Source of the DNA: Agarophyton chilense
Lineage: Eukaryota > Rhodophyta > Florideophyceae > Gracilariales > Gracilariaceae
Direction: 5' to 3'
DNA length: 64,000 nt
Assembly (NCBI GenBank): GCA_030374765.1
Contig: JARGXX010000096.1
Location: forward strand, 372,001 to 436,000
This document shows, piece by piece, positions 63,249 through 64,000 of this stretch. Below the pieces are notes generated by a model that worked only from the letters and a program-made list of their open reading frames with translations, was not told the DNA's origin and searched no databases. A program made the position numbers and the translations under genes. Positions within the stretch are counted from its first letter, which is position 1, and every line of letters begins with the position of its first letter.

Positions 63249-64000
63249 TTAGGTCACCGAAGAAGTGAATCTCTCAGCCGCAGCTCTTGTTTTCTTTTCT
63301 TTTCTTAAGTCCTTTTCCTTTTCGTCGGCCTTGAAGTAGCTGCTAACTGATTCAAAGAATTTAAACCCAGCATCTTCGAACTCCCCTGACGATCGTCTTC
63401 GTGGCGGAGATATTGTACCTGAACTGCCAGCGCGGGACCCGTTCCCACTTGAATCAAACTGACCTGCTCCACATTCGTGACCAGTACCACCAGCGTAAAC
63501 TATAGATCTTGAGGAGGAGCGCAAGATAGCTTTGTCTTCATTGGCCGTACCGAGACCCAGAATAACAGCCCCGATTATAATTCTCTTTTTATCTCTCTCG
63601 CCGTACTTGTAGCACCGCTTCCCATCTTCACTGTCCATGATCTCCTTAAAATTTGGATTGTTCGGGCCGCTCCTATTGTAATTCGGCATTTGCAATGAAG
63701 AAAGACTTCGGAAGCCGTTCCAGACTGCCCGCTAGTAGTCTCCGGGACGAAAGCCAATTCGAGGCTCTTCCGGAGTAATGGACTCGTCGAACAAGTATTC
63801 CAAAGTCTGCTGGGGTCGTAGCGATTCATCATTGTATCTTCTTTCAATGACGTTCACCCAAGCGTCAGAAGGTTTCAAATTCATATCCATTTTGGAGCGC
63901 TTTATGAGAGTCTGGAATGCCTTCAGAAAGGCAGACCTGCAATCGGGATCATCGCGTATGAGAAGCACCAAACTTGCAAACTCAGACAGCGTAAACGGCT
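63249..64000 (-). pseudogene. unidentified protein with an in-frame stop, N-terminus beyond window
   Basis: A minus-strand frame enters from the right edge (FTLSEFASLVLLIRDDPDCR, then SDAWVNVIERRYNDESLRPQ and ITPEEPRIGFRPGDY). It meets a TAG at 63732-63734 and continues in the same frame (RAVWNGFRSLSSLQMPNYNR, SEDGKRCYKYGERDKKRIII) to a stop at 63249. The second half ends in a Ser/Gly-rich stretch and a Lys/Glu-rich coiled-coil-like tail (YFKADEKEKDLRKEKKTRAA). Continuity of the frame suggests one gene with a nonsense mutation, or an intron spanning the stop. The WENVI/RYN style of the N-terminal part is reminiscent of transposon-associated DNA-binding proteins, but I cannot name a family. 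Confidence 0.4.

Overview
The window reads as nuclear DNA of a eukaryote, most likely a plastid-bearing alga; a red alga is my best guess but is not proven. The reasons are spliceosomal introns in housekeeping genes, a nuclear NADH dehydrogenase subunit (NDUFS2/Nad7) with a mitochondrial presequence, a MutS of cyanobacterial type with a targeting-like N-terminal extension, a Hog-type Hint protein, few introns in most genes, and heavy loading with LTR retrotransposons.

Bases 1-14300 are the gene-rich part. In order: a MutS-family repair protein (-, runs off the left edge), NDUFS2 (-, at least three exons), an apparently intact Tc1-type DNA transposon (6070-7369), a Par14/PIN4 parvulin (+), a secreted Hint-domain protein (+), tRNA-His guanylyltransferase THG1 (-), a cyclophilin with one intron (+), and a small unidentified ORF (-).

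Bases 14400-55000 are a nested graveyard of LTR retrotransposons. A decayed copia-like element (14450-16852) is interrupted inside its reverse transcriptase by a Ty3/gypsy chromodomain element. That gypsy family occurs as one full-length copy (45027-54934), two truncated copies (16853-21695 and 25215-27607) and two solo LTRs with 5-bp target duplications (18033-18478 and 27756-28158). It carries a long protein-coding ORF on the strand opposite gag-pol, between pol and the 3' LTR. This antisense ORF encodes a conserved protein I cannot place in a known family, and a much-diverged relative of it lies at 40.8-42.3 kb. Every LTR also contains an antisense tRNA-like module with A-box and B-box matches. 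A second, unrelated gypsy lineage occupies 31661-37810. Between the elements, at 22.3-23.4 kb on the minus strand, lies a tandem array that looks like small exons alternating with short introns.

Bases 55000-64000 are mostly without recognisable genes. They hold a decayed PIF/Harbinger transposase (57417-58618), an unidentified lysine-rich ORF (60975-61718) and an interrupted ORF running off the right edge. The host genes form no operon; they are separate housekeeping genes for DNA repair, respiration, protein folding and tRNA maturation. Most of the rest is transposon insertion and decay.
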